Source: Kordia sp965224175 (GTDB taxonomy: Bacteria > Bacteroidota > Bacteroidia > Flavobacteriales > Flavobacteriaceae). From it: a DNA stretch of 64,000 nt. Position 1 is the stretch's first letter. Every line of letters begins with the position of its first letter. This document shows, piece by piece, positions 37,407 to 46,294 of this stretch. The notes under the pieces are model-generated. The model made no database searches. It saw only the letters and a list, made by a program, of their open reading frames with translations, and was not told where the DNA came from. Where the stretch lies: the NCBI RefSeq assembly GCF_965224175.1, contig NZ_OZ245041.1:1178001-1242000 (forward strand), in the 5' to 3' direction. Made by a program: the position numbers and the translations under genes.

Positions 37407-39311
37407 CTATTTGGAACTGAGTAAACTTACATTTATTTCTTTGATGACTTGTTTTCGTTTGATACCACGAAATGATATTTTGAATTCTCTATTGTTCGTT
37501 TGTTTGTTTATTTTAAAGTATACGGTTTCAAAATAATCATCATTTGAATCATTTGATCGTAAAAAGCTTTTTTCTTCTCCGTTGTAATTGACGACTACAG
37601 TTCCAAATCCGACAGATCGAAATTCAAATCCTATTTTTAAAATATCATTTTTGTCAAACGTAGGAGTTTTTGGTAATGTTACAATAATATCGCCACCATC
37701 ACTTTTACCAACTTCTTTTCCTATTGCTCTTAAGTAGCCGTTTTGTTGAATGAGTAATATGTTTTTCTCTGATTCTTCTGGAATAAATGCAGTATGTTTA
37801 GCCCATGTATTCTTATCTAATTTAATAATTGATTTTTCACCATACTTTTCTTCATTGATACTTGCACTTAATGGAATTACAGGAACTGTTCCTTGAAAAG
37901 ATTGTGGCAATGCAATGTATACTAAAGCGCGTCTTTTTTCGATAAATGAAAGTCCTTTTTGGTAAATTAGGCGTCCAAGTCCAATGCCACCACTTCTATA
38001 ATATACATCTGGAGAAAAACCTGTTTCATATGCAAAATAATGTGGAATACTTCCGCCTCGTTTTATAGATGGAAATGCCAAGAAAGAGTTCCCGATGAAT
38101 AAAAAAGGTGAGTAATTTTCATCATAATTTATATCCAACACTTTTCCTAAGGTATCAGTTACAGACTTGAACGTAATCATTTTGTTGGCTTTAAACGCTT
38201 TGTTTCCTGTTGGCCAACGATAAGATTTTCCATTACGAATACCAACCGTATCTTTTATGAGTGTCTCGATTCTAGGAATGTTTTCATATTCAGGATATCT
38301 GGATAATAGTTCTTTGAGTTCTCTGGCAACAATCCACGATATCGCTTCCGCTGGATGTGTTTCTTCAAAGTCATTGTACCAAAATAGTAGCGGATGTTTT
38401 TCTCGTTCTTCGAGTAGTTTTGGAAGAATATCGTGAACTTCAACATCATTTTTTAGTAATTCTTGTGTGACTTTCATCGCATATGGATTCACGACATAGT
38501 CAGAAAGTTTATCACTAAACAAGTTCCCCGAAACTTCTCCTTTAAAAGGAATTCTAATCACAATTAAATCAATATTGTATTGTTTTAAATACGTATTGAA
38601 ACTTGTCATTGCTTCTACAAAATTACCTTCGTTTTGTTCCGCATAAGCGTTTCCCGCAGAAAAGAAAGCATTTCCAACCCATTTTGACGCTTGTGCTTCT
38701 GTGGCTTTCGCATATTCCGTTTTAAACTCTTGAATGTCGTCTTCCCATTGCGTCCAAGTACCGCCGTGAGATTTTAAGAGCTTGTCAATTCTTTTTATTT
38801 CAGATTTTATCTTTTTCTTCCGAATTCGAGCAGATTTTCGATCTTTAGCAACAATTTCTATCGAGGTAACTTTTGTCGTTTTTGCTTCTAGAGTCCTTTT
38901 TGCACCTTTTGAATATCGTTTTATTTTTTTGGATTCAACCGCGTAGTAGACTTTCATTTCAAAATCATCTACTCCATCTGCCAGTTGTGTTTGACGAATT
39001 TCTGCGTCTGCTTTTTCAAAAGGAATCATCGTGACTCTTACTTTGTCTCCTGCTCTATAATTAGCAGTTGCAAGTTTTTTTCTGTTTTCAATGCCTTTAA
39101 AAACAATACTTATGCTAACATCAGACGAATTTGATTTGAGATTTAAGACCGCAGTATAGTTACAATCTGGATAATCCATTGTAGCAGGATCTGGAAGTTT
39201 TGAAATAAATTCAATTTCTCCTTCTACAATTTGTTTTGCAACAGTTGATTGTTGCCCAAAAGCAGTAATTATATAGAAAAGAAATAAAGGTAGAAAGTAT
39301 TTTTTCCTCAT
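37407..39311 (-). CDS. Large AlgJ-like protein with altered catalytic motifs
   Basis: A 634-aa protein with a signal peptide (ending about residue 19, AFG/Q). An N-terminal beta-rich region (about 30-150) is followed by a Lys/Arg-rich linker (about 155-180), and from about 195 the AlgJ-like SGNH domain. Two motif changes stand out: E317-T-H319 instead of DxH, and G-N-S409 instead of GDS. The Ser and His are kept but the Asp is not. First gene of the operon, 9 bp before the MBOAT gene. Possibly a scaffold or an acetyl-carrier step. Confidence 0.75.
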   Translation of the reverse strand: MRKKYFLPLFLFYIITAFGQQSTVAKQIVEGEIEFISKLPDPATMDYPDCNYTAVLNLKSNSSDVSISIVFKGIENRKKLATANYRAGDKVRVTMIPFEKADAEIRQTQLADGVDDFEMKVYYAVESKKIKRYSKGAKRTLEAKTTKVTSIEIVAKDRKSARIRKKKIKSEIKRIDKLLKSHGGTWTQWEDDIQEFKTEYAKATEAQASKWVGNAFFSAGNAYAEQNEGNFVEAMTSFNTYLKQYNIDLIVIRIPFKGEVSGNLFSDKLSDYVVNPYAMKVTQELLKNDVEVHDILPKLLEEREKHPLLFWYNDFEETHPAEAISWIVARELKELLSRYPEYENIPRIETLIKDTVGIRNGKSYRWPTGNKAFKANKMITFKSVTDTLGKVLDINYDENYSPFLFIGNSFLAFPSIKRGGSIPHYFAYETGFSPDVYYRSGGIGLGRLIYQKGLSFIEKRRALVYIALPQSFQGTVPVIPLSASINEEKYGEKSIIKLDKNTWAKHTAFIPEESEKNILLIQQNGYLRAIGKEVGKSDGGDIIVTLPKTPTFDKNDILKIGFEFRSVGFGTVVVNYNGEEKSFLRSNDSNDDYFETVYFKINKQTNNREFKISFRGIKRKQVIKEINVSLLSSK

Positions 39312-39449
39312 TATGTATATTCAAATTTATTGCAGAAGAAGCAAAAAATAGTTTTATAATTGTTTAAAGCTGTTCGAATATACAATAAAAAAAATATGTT
39401 GAATCTTTGAAATTGTATTAGATTCAAAAAGTAATATAATTTCGATAAA

Positions 39450-39920
39450 CTACGCCATCATCGTTTCAAACCATTGATATAGTTGTCCTTTGGTAATGTT
39501 TGAACCTTGTTGAAGCAATGCAAATTTGTCTGCATTTCTATCATCAGAATATGCTTTATTTGCTGTTAAAATTTCTACTTCTTCAGTAGCATAGTTATCG
39601 CGTAGCCAAGCAAAACCATCTTTCGTGGTGATATCGATATTTTCTTTTAGAATTTTCACTGCAATTAACTTCATTTCATCTTCACGCAAGTGAAATAAAT
39701 ACATGTGTTGCGGAGAAATATTTTCTAAGTAATTTGCTTGTTTCAATACACCTTCCCAAACCAAGTCACTAAAAACATCTATTTCTTCTTCAGCCACTTG
39801 TGGTTTTTCTTCTTTTAGCTTTGCCCATTCGTCAGCTGTAATAGATTGTGTTGCTAAAAAGTTGATAAACTCTTGATGTAGTTCTTCTAATTGTTCTTTT
39901 GTAAGTCTAGTGTATTTCAT
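39450..39920 (-). CDS. Small conserved DUF6495-like protein
   Basis: A 156-aa acidic, soluble, helical protein without signal peptide. Sequence such as MKYTRLTKEQLEELHQEF and the segment SDLVWEGVLKQANYLENIS resembles the DUF6495 family found beside ribosomal genes in Bacteroidota. It lies 106 bp downstream of rplI, past that operon's terminator hairpin, so it probably has its own transcript. No function known. Confidence 0.65.
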   Translation of the reverse strand: MKYTRLTKEQLEELHQEFINFLATQSITADEWAKLKEEKPQVAEEEIDVFSDLVWEGVLKQANYLENISPQHMYLFHLREDEMKLIAVKILKENIDITTKDGFAWLRDNYATEEVEILTANKAYSDDRNADKFALLQQGSNITKGQLYQWFETMMA

Positions 39921-39974
39921 GCTTTAAAATAAAGAGTGCAAATTTACAATTATTCAAAATTTAAACCATAAAAA

Positions 39975-39997
39975 AAGCCACTCAAATTGAGTGGCTT
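39975..39997 (-). terminator. Terminator of the rpsF-rpsR-rplI operon
   Basis: AAGCCACTC (39975-39983) pairs with GAGTGGCTT (39989-39997). On the - strand it is followed by a run of T, and it lies about 30 bases beyond the rplI stop. Confidence 0.8.
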
Positions 39998-40026
39998 CTT
40001 GTATAAAAACGCTTAGCGTTGTAATA

Positions 40027-40476
40027 TTATGCTTCTGCAATAACTTCGAAAGGTAAATCAACGATTACATTTCTGTGAAGTCTAACTTTTGCTTCGTACT
40101 TTCCAGTTCTTTTTACACTTCCTCCGATTACTTTGATAAATTTCTTCTCAATTGAGTGACCAGCTTTTTCAAGTGCTTCTGCTAAGTTAATGTTGTTTAC
40201 TGATCCGAATAATTTCGTTCCGGCTCCAGTTTTTGCAGTAATTTTAATCTCTAAGTCTAACAATGCTTTCGCAGTTGCATTAGCCTCATCAACTAATTTT
40301 TGCTCTTTATATGCTTTTTGTTTCAAGTTTTCTGCTAAAACTTTTTTAGCTGAACTTGTTGCTAATGTTGCAAATCCTTGTGGGATTAAGAAGTTTCTTC
40401 CGTATCCGTTTTTTACAGTTACGATATCATCTTTAAATCCTAAATTTTCAACGTCTTGTCTTAAAATAAGTTCCAT
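40027..40476 (-). CDS. rplI: 50S ribosomal protein L9
   Basis: A 149-aa protein with the classic L9 N-terminal domain (MELILRQDVENLG and VKNGYGRNFLIPQGFA), a connecting helix (about 45-80) and the C-terminal RNA-binding domain. Last gene of the ribosomal operon, 14 bp after rpsR. Length and motifs are normal. Confidence 0.97.
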   Translation of the reverse strand: MELILRQDVENLGFKDDIVTVKNGYGRNFLIPQGFATLATSSAKKVLAENLKQKAYKEQKLVDEANATAKALLDLEIKITAKTGAGTKLFGSVNNINLAEALEKAGHSIEKKFIKVIGGSVKRTGKYEAKVRLHRNVIVDLPFEVIAEA

Positions 40477-40490
40477 AATCTGTCTCTATT

Positions 40491-40787
40491 TTATTTTAAC
40501 ATGTCGCCAACATATGGCATTAATGCTAAGTGACGTGCTCTTTTTACAGCTACAGACACTTTTCGTTGATACTTTAATGAAGTTCCTGTTAAACGACGTG
40601 GTAACAATTTACCTTGTTCGTTTACAAACTTTAATAAGAAGTCTGGATCTTTATAATCGATATATTTGATACCAGATTTCTTAAAACGGCAATATTTCTT
40701 TGCCTTCGTAGTCTCTATGTTCAAAGGAGTTAAATATCTAATTTCTCCTTCTTTCTTTCCTTTTGCTTGTTGTTCTATTGAAGACAT
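40491..40787 (-). CDS. rpsR: 30S ribosomal protein S18
   Basis: A 98-aa S18 with the Lys-rich core: YCRFKKSGIKYIDYKDPDFL, then RLTGTSLKYQRKVSVAVKRARHLALMPY. The N-terminal 20 residues form the usual variable extension. It begins 5 bp after rpsF and ends 14 bp before rplI, the standard S6-S18-L9 order. Confidence 0.97.
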   Translation of the reverse strand: MSSIEQQAKGKKEGEIRYLTPLNIETTKAKKYCRFKKSGIKYIDYKDPDFLLKFVNEQGKLLPRRLTGTSLKYQRKVSVAVKRARHLALMPYVGDMLK

Positions 40788-40792
40788 ATTTC

Positions 40793-41131
40793 TTAAGATT
40801 TAGCGGTTTTTCTATTTCTTCTTTTCTCTGCCCAAGCGATTGCATGTTTATCTAATCTTACAGTTAAATAACGCATGATACGCTCGTCACGTCTAAATTC
40901 TAGCTCGTAAGGAGTAATTACTTCTCCTGGTGCTTGGAATTCGAATAAGTGATAGAAACCACTTTTTTTGTGCTGAATTGGATATGCTAACTTTTTTAGC
41001 CCCCAATTTTCTTTTGAAATCATTTTGCCACCTCTAGAAACAATGAAATCTTCAAATTTCGCTACTGTTTCCTTTATCTGAGTTTCAGATAAAACGGGAT
41101 TTAAAATGAAAACAGTTTCATAATGATTCAT
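40793..41131 (-). CDS. rpsF: 30S ribosomal protein S6
   Basis: A 112-aa S6 (MNHYETVFILNPVLSE, LAYPIQHKKSGFYHLFEF, RRDERIMRYLTVRLDKHA). First gene of the ribosomal operon, with a strong -33/-7 promoter immediately upstream. Length is normal. Confidence 0.97.
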   Translation of the reverse strand: MNHYETVFILNPVLSETQIKETVAKFEDFIVSRGGKMISKENWGLKKLAYPIQHKKSGFYHLFEFQAPGEVITPYELEFRRDERIMRYLTVRLDKHAIAWAEKRRNRKTAKS

Positions 41132-41160
41132 AAATACTATTTTTTAATTAAAATTGGGCG

Positions 41161-41191
41161 CAAATGTACTGTTTATTTGTTATAAACCAAA
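41161..41191 (-). promoter_or_regulatory. Complete -33/-7 promoter of the rpsF operon
   Basis: On the - strand TACATTTG (41161-41168) is an exact -7 match, with TTTG (41188-41191) 19 bases upstream as the -33 element, the spacing expected for the Bacteroidota housekeeping sigma factor. It is the cleanest promoter in the window. Confidence 0.75.
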
Positions 41192-41308
41192 CAAAAATAG
41201 TTCTTTTTTTTCGCTTAAATCTATAATAAATGTACGAATTTGTTGTGGTTTTGATTTATTTTTTATAACATTGCATGTACCCAAATTTGATAAAATCGCT
41301 TTTAACAT

Positions 41309-42001
41309 ATGAAGCTTAACTGTATTATTGTAGATGATTCTTCTATACAACGCATGGCAGTCGCCAAGTTAACGTTAAATCATCCTTCTTTAAATTTAAT
41401 TGCAGAATATAGCAACGCTATAGAGGCTAAAAATGGATTGAAAACAAATAATGTCGATTTAATCTTTTTGGATATTGAAATGCCTGTGTTGAATGGATTT
41501 GATTTATTAGAATCATTGAAGAATCCTCCACAAGTTATTATGGTTACTGGAAAAACCGAGTATGCTTTTAAAGCTTTTAACTATGATGTAACCGATTTTC
41601 TACACAAACCTTTAACAAAAGATCGTTTTGATAAAGCCATTGCGCGTGCGTTAGATAAATCTAATTATGGTGCGAAAAGCAATGAAGATGACGATCACAT
41701 TTTTGTAAAGAGCAACTTAAAGAAACGTAAGGTAATTTTAAATAGCATCAAGTGGATTGAAGCACTTGGTGATTATGTAAAGTTAGTTACTGATGAAAGT
41801 AATATTGTCGTTTTATCTACCATGAAAGCTTTCGAGAAACAATTGCCTGAGAATAAGTTTTTAAGAATTCACAAATCTTACATTGTGAATTTAGATAAAG
41901 TAGATCGTTTTAATAGTAAGAATGTTGAAATTTCAGGTCAATTAATTCCGCTTAGTAGAAATAAGAAAGTAGAATTATCAGAAGCTCTTTCTAATATTTA
42001 G
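41309..42001 (+). CDS. LytTR-family response regulator
   Basis: A 230-aa two-component regulator. The receiver domain (about 3-118) has acidic pocket D9/D10, phospho-acceptor D55 (IFLDIEMP), conserved Thr80 (VTG) and a Lys near 106 (LHKPL). The C-terminal LytTR DNA-binding domain (about 132-228) has the usual FLRIHKSYIVNLDKVDRF segment. No histidine kinase gene is adjacent, so it is an orphan here. A monocistronic gene. Confidence 0.9.
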   Translation: MKLNCIIVDDSSIQRMAVAKLTLNHPSLNLIAEYSNAIEAKNGLKTNNVDLIFLDIEMPVLNGFDLLESLKNPPQVIMVTGKTEYAFKAFNYDVTDFLHKPLTKDRFDKAIARALDKSNYGAKSNEDDDHIFVKSNLKKRKVILNSIKWIEALGDYVKLVTDESNIVVLSTMKAFEKQLPENKFLRIHKSYIVNLDKVDRFNSKNVEISGQLIPLSRNKKVELSEALSNI

Positions 42002-42142
42002 TCTTCTACCTCAGCTAGACACTATTATTTTTCTTAGTACTTTTCGATATAATTTTTCTTCATTTTATTACGAAAAAACATCCGAAGTGACGTTTTTTTT
42101 AATGTATCGATTTGAAAATATACCAATGTTTTAATTTTGATT

Positions 42143-42163
42143 CGTCATTACGAAGAGTAAAGC
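42143..42163. repeat. Half-copy of REP-like element
   Basis: CGTCATTACGAAGAGTAAAGC matches the left arm of the element at 10187-10280, without a paired right arm. It lies in the gap between the LytTR gene and priA. The rest of that gap (42164-42225) holds short A/T/C-rich near-repeats such as TAACATCT (twice). Confidence 0.4.
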
Positions 42164-42225
42164 CTCTCAATACTCAATACTAACATCTCATTATTAACAT
42201 CTAACACCAAAAGCCTAATACCCAA

Positions 42226-44679
42226 CTAAATCGTATCTACATCAATTATAATTCGGACACTTCTGTATTCTGAAATAGACAAGAAGCTTGTTTTTATGCG
42301 CGTAATTACTTCTTTGGTTTTTCCTAATGATTGTTGTTTCGGTATTTTTAATAGGATGTTTTTCAAATATAAGTTACGAATGCGCGCTATTGGCGGAAAT
42401 TCTGGACCTAAAACATTGTCTCCAAAACTATTGCGCAATGATTTTGCAAACCAAGCCGAACTTTCATTTACTCGATTATACTCTTTGTGTTTGAGTGTAA
42501 TTTTAATCAATCTGTAGAATGGTGGATAATGAAATTGTCTGCGATCATTTAATTGATCTTTAAACATATTCTCATAATCTCCTACCGAGACTTGTTGCAA
42601 TATTTGATGATACGGATTGTAGGTTTGTACAATCACTTTTCCTCGTTTTTTAGTTCTTCCGGCGCGACCGGCAACTTGTTGAATGAGTTGAAAGCTACGT
42701 TCATGCGCTCTAAAATCAGGAAAATTAAGCATACTATCTGCATTCATAATTCCAACCAAATTTACATTTCTAAAATCCAAACCTTTCGTCAGCATTTGCG
42801 TACCTACTAAAATCTGAATTTCTTGTTGCTCAAAGGCCGAAATTATCTTCTGATAACCGTATTTTCCTCGTGTTGTATCTAAATCCATACGCCCAACTTT
42901 TACATCAGGCATTAATTCTTTGAGTTCTTCTTCTATTTGCTGTGTTCCAAAACCTTTGGTATCTAGCTCATGACTTCCGCACGCCAAACATTGCTGTTGC
43001 ATCGCTATATGATGACTACAATAATGACAGCGTAATTGATTTTTATATTGATGATAGGTTAAACTCACATCACAGTTTGGACATTGTGGCGAATGTCCGC
43101 ACGTATTGCATTCAATGATTGGCGCATAACCACGACGATTTTGAAATAAGATGACTTGTTCGCCATTTTCAATCGTTTCTTCAATTTCTTCCAACAAACG
43201 ATCGGAAAAATGACCTTTCATGCGTTTTTTACGATGCTTCTCTTTGATATCGACTAATTCCATGTCTGGCAGCAAAACGTCTCCGTAACGCCTCATAATT
43301 GTCGCCAATGCATATTTGTTGACCTTTGTATTGTAATAACTTTCTACACTTGGTGTTGCAGAACCTAATACTATTTTCCCTTGATGCATTTTTGCTAAAA
43401 CAATAGCTGCATCGCGCGCATGGTATCTTGGCGCAGGATCAAATTGCTTAAAAGATGTTTCATGTTCTTCATCTACAATGATAAGTCCCAAGTTAGAAAA
43501 TGGTAAGAATAGCGAAGAACGTGCGCCCAAAACAATCTGAGCCTTCGGTTTGCTGTTTAATACATTGTTCCAGGCTTCAACGCGTTCATGGACTGAATAT
43601 TTGGAATGATAAATTGCTACTTTTTCACCAAAATATTGCCGTAAACGTGTGATTAATTGTGTTGTAAGCGCAATTTCTGGTAAGAGATATAAAACTTGTT
43701 TTCCTGTCGCTATAATTTCTTCAATGAGCTTTACATATACTTCTGTTTTTCCTGAAGATGTAATTCCATACAGCAAACAAACATCTTGCGTTTGAAATGC
43801 CGTTTGTATGGTTTCATAAGCTTCTTGCTGATATTGGTTGAGTTGTTTAGAATCTTCTGTTTCGTCTCCGCTATACTCTACTCTATCTCTTTGGATGTAA
43901 TATTCTTCTAGAATTTCTTTGTCAATTAACGCTTTAATAACTGCCGAACTCGCGTTACTTTGTTTCGTTAACTCTTTGACTGTTATTGGTTTTTTCGCTG
44001 TGGCGGAAAGAGAAAACAGTGAAAGAATGACTTCGCGTTGCTTCTTGGCTCTACTGAGTGTTTCAAGCAATTCCTGCAAACTTTCTTCGCTTGTATAATT
44101 CGCGTGAAGCTTTACGTAACGAACCAATTTAGGCTTGTATTGTTCGTAGATTTCTTCGTAAACCTGAATAACTTTTTTATCAATCAAACGTTTTAAAACG
44201 GGCAATACGTTTTTCTTCCCAAGAATGTTGCTAATTTCTTGAATCTTTAACATTGACTGATGCTGCAAGGCTTCAAAAATTAAAAATTCATCATCTTTCA
44301 ATTTACTTTCGTCAACTTCACTTGTAGCATGTTTAGTGATAATAGTTTCACTTTCCAACAAAAATGCACTTGGTACTGCCGAGCGAAATACTTCGCCCAA
44401 ACTCGACATGTAGTAACTCGCAATCCATTCCCAATGTTTTAATTGTTGTGGAGTAACAATTGGTTGTTCATCTAGAATCTGCTGAATTTCTTTAGCTTCA
44501 TAAACTTCTGGAGCTGTTTGATGCACTTTATAAACCAAGGCGCTGTATACCTTACTTTTTCCAAATGGAACTGCTACACGCATTCCTTGTTGCAGAAATT
44601 GTGCTTCTGCTTCTGTGATACTATAAGTAAACAGTCGCTGCAGCGGAATTGGTAATATAACATCAATGAAGTAAGCCAT
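42226..44679 (-). CDS. priA: Primosomal protein N' (replication restart helicase)
   Basis: An 817-aa PriA, the superfamily 2 helicase that reloads the replisome at stalled forks. An N-terminal DNA-binding domain, helicase core with Walker A GITSSGKT (305-312) and Walker B DEEH (403-406), and a zinc-binding region with four CxxC pairs (CNTCGHSPQCPNCD, CHYC, CLAC) are all present. The helicase C-terminal GTQMLTKGLDF and QVAGRAGR motifs are intact. It is followed by no partner gene. Confidence 0.96.
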   Translation of the reverse strand: MAYFIDVILPIPLQRLFTYSITEAEAQFLQQGMRVAVPFGKSKVYSALVYKVHQTAPEVYEAKEIQQILDEQPIVTPQQLKHWEWIASYYMSSLGEVFRSAVPSAFLLESETIITKHATSEVDESKLKDDEFLIFEALQHQSMLKIQEISNILGKKNVLPVLKRLIDKKVIQVYEEIYEQYKPKLVRYVKLHANYTSEESLQELLETLSRAKKQREVILSLFSLSATAKKPITVKELTKQSNASSAVIKALIDKEILEEYYIQRDRVEYSGDETEDSKQLNQYQQEAYETIQTAFQTQDVCLLYGITSSGKTEVYVKLIEEIIATGKQVLYLLPEIALTTQLITRLRQYFGEKVAIYHSKYSVHERVEAWNNVLNSKPKAQIVLGARSSLFLPFSNLGLIIVDEEHETSFKQFDPAPRYHARDAAIVLAKMHQGKIVLGSATPSVESYYNTKVNKYALATIMRRYGDVLLPDMELVDIKEKHRKKRMKGHFSDRLLEEIEETIENGEQVILFQNRRGYAPIIECNTCGHSPQCPNCDVSLTYHQYKNQLRCHYCSHHIAMQQQCLACGSHELDTKGFGTQQIEEELKELMPDVKVGRMDLDTTRGKYGYQKIISAFEQQEIQILVGTQMLTKGLDFRNVNLVGIMNADSMLNFPDFRAHERSFQLIQQVAGRAGRTKKRGKVIVQTYNPYHQILQQVSVGDYENMFKDQLNDRRQFHYPPFYRLIKITLKHKEYNRVNESSAWFAKSLRNSFGDNVLGPEFPPIARIRNLYLKNILLKIPKQQSLGKTKEVITRIKTSFLSISEYRSVRIIIDVDTI

Positions 44680-44714
44680 TATTCAAAGGTAAATACTTTA
44701 TATAAAAACAAGCG

Positions 44715-45770
44715 CTATTCTTTGACCATTTTCAGAAGCGTACGGTGATTTACTTTACTCACGGTTCCAGACTCGTCTTTTATAAAAGCCTGTTTGTCCT
44801 TAATAAAGATTTGATAGTCTTTTGTTGGGAAAATTTTTAAATACTTTTTCACTCTCGTATTCTTAGCAGTGAATTTATGTATTCCCCAGAATCCTTTTTT
44901 CTTATATTCTGCTATTAAAAATCCAAACTCACCATCTTTTTGCAATGTGTATATATCAAGTGATTTATTTACTTCTATATGATCATATTCAGGTGCTAAT
45001 TCTTTTTCTCCGTTTGCATTGTATAAGCCATATTTACCTTTTTTCTTAACAATTATTTTATGATTATGATATAAGCCATCCGTAAACAATCCTGGCGGAG
45101 ACAAATTAGCCCAAGTTCCTTTCTCTTCTTTGCTGTTTCTTCCAGAAGAATTTATCGCAACATCTGTTTCTAATGGCAAAATAATTTCGCTATACTCCAT
45201 AGGAAGTAAAAAACTACCATCTGATTTTACAATTCCCCATTTGTATTTTCCTCGTTTTTTCTTTGCCACTAATATCATTGGATCTTCTCCTCTTATCAAA
45301 TACGGTTTTCCTATGATATCAAACTTTGCAGAGATCACAGTATTCGTTAAAACTAAACCATATTTCTTTTTATTCCTATAAACAATATAATTTTCATAGT
45401 AATGACGCTCTATATCGTTTCTGTGCGATACAGCTTTGTGATATTCAAAACCAAAGTTGTAAGGAATAATATCTAAATCTTCAACATCATCTACAGGAAT
45501 TATTTCGATGGTTTCATCAGGCTCTGTAGCTTTGTTTTTTACAGTAACATATTGAACCTCGTTTCCATTCGCTTTAAATTCATACCGAAATGCCTTGAAT
45601 GAACGTGGAAGTCTTTTAGGTTTCTTTTTGCCATCAACTTTAGGATCTTCTCTGTAATCCTCATCTATCGCTTCTTGTTCTATTATAGTGATTACTTCTT
45701 CTTGCCCAAAAGAAAGGCTAACAAAAGTGATAAAAAGCAATAATAAACTTATTTTTTTAGTAAATATCAT
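44715..45770 (-). CDS. Exported WG-repeat-like protein
   Basis: A 351-aa protein with a signal peptide (ending near SLSFG/Q). Two or more copies of a WG-type repeat, in which K-(W/Y)-G-I/L is followed by a short turn and then L-P/A-x-E-Y: KYKWGIVKSDGSFLLPMEY at about 187-205 and KYGLYNANGEKELAPEY at about 244-260. Elsewhere Lys-rich and beta-predicted. The function of such repeats is unknown, perhaps an envelope binding protein. It follows the DUF2147/chalcone-isomerase-like pair but lies beyond their terminator. Confidence 0.7.
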   Translation of the reverse strand: MIFTKKISLLLLFITFVSLSFGQEEVITIIEQEAIDEDYREDPKVDGKKKPKRLPRSFKAFRYEFKANGNEVQYVTVKNKATEPDETIEIIPVDDVEDLDIIPYNFGFEYHKAVSHRNDIERHYYENYIVYRNKKKYGLVLTNTVISAKFDIIGKPYLIRGEDPMILVAKKKRGKYKWGIVKSDGSFLLPMEYSEIILPLETDVAINSSGRNSKEEKGTWANLSPPGLFTDGLYHNHKIIVKKKGKYGLYNANGEKELAPEYDHIEVNKSLDIYTLQKDGEFGFLIAEYKKKGFWGIHKFTAKNTRVKKYLKIFPTKDYQIFIKDKQAFIKDESGTVSKVNHRTLLKMVKE

Positions 45771-45797
45771 AGTTCAAAGATACTTAGTTTGTATAAA

Positions 45798-45826
45798 AAA
45801 ACCACTCATTTTTTTTGAGTGGTTTT
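45798..45826 (-). terminator. Terminator of the DUF2147 gene
   Basis: An 11-bp stem AAAACCACTCA (45798-45808) with TGAGTGGTTTT (45816-45826). On the - strand a T run follows, and it lies 24 bases beyond the DUF2147 stop. Confidence 0.8.
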
Positions 45827-45849
45827 CTTTGTTTTCTGTAGTTGACTAA

Positions 45850-46290
45850 TTAATTTACACGATACCAATTTTGAGTTCGGTATAGAAAAGCAATATAGCC
45901 ACGTACATATAATTTATTTTTATCATCGGAGTCGAGCCAAATTTTACATTTGTATTCTTTTCCTTTTTCAGGATCTAGAATTTTACCGCCTTTGTATTCA
46001 TCATCATCCTTTTTTAATCCGTTGATGATTTGCATACCTAATACAGGTTTGTTTTTTCGATCTCCTTTACATTTTTCACATAATCCATCACGTTTTGCTG
46101 GATTCAGAATATCCACAACCTTCCCGTAGATTTTACCATTCTCTTCATAGATTTCTACAATCGATTTAGCTTCTCCGGTTTCATCGTCAATGGTTTTCCA
46201 TTTCCCAACAACACTTTGTGCAAAGCTAAATTGAACAGCAATACATACTAAAACGAGATAAATGAATGTTCTTTTTTTCATGTGATTCAT
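45850..46290 (-). CDS. DUF2147-family exported protein
   Basis: A 146-aa protein with a signal peptide; the start may be Met4 (46281). The body has the DUF2147 features: WKTIDDETGEAKSIVEIYEENGK, CEKC near residue 73, a G-x-x-I-L-D-P-x-x-G-K-x-Y segment and a final V-R-G-Y-I repeat of strands. Members are small exported proteins of unknown role. It follows the chalcone-isomerase-like gene by 4 bp, so the two are probably one operon. Confidence 0.8.
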   Translation of the reverse strand: MNHMKKRTFIYLVLVCIAVQFSFAQSVVGKWKTIDDETGEAKSIVEIYEENGKIYGKVVDILNPAKRDGLCEKCKGDRKNKPVLGMQIINGLKKDDDEYKGGKILDPEKGKEYKCKIWLDSDDKNKLYVRGYIAFLYRTQNWYRVN

Positions 46291-46294
46291 GGTA

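Noticed and set aside
42164..42225. Short near-repeats such as TAACATCT before priA
   Set aside because: Too short and irregular to call a repeat array; left as degenerate spacer.
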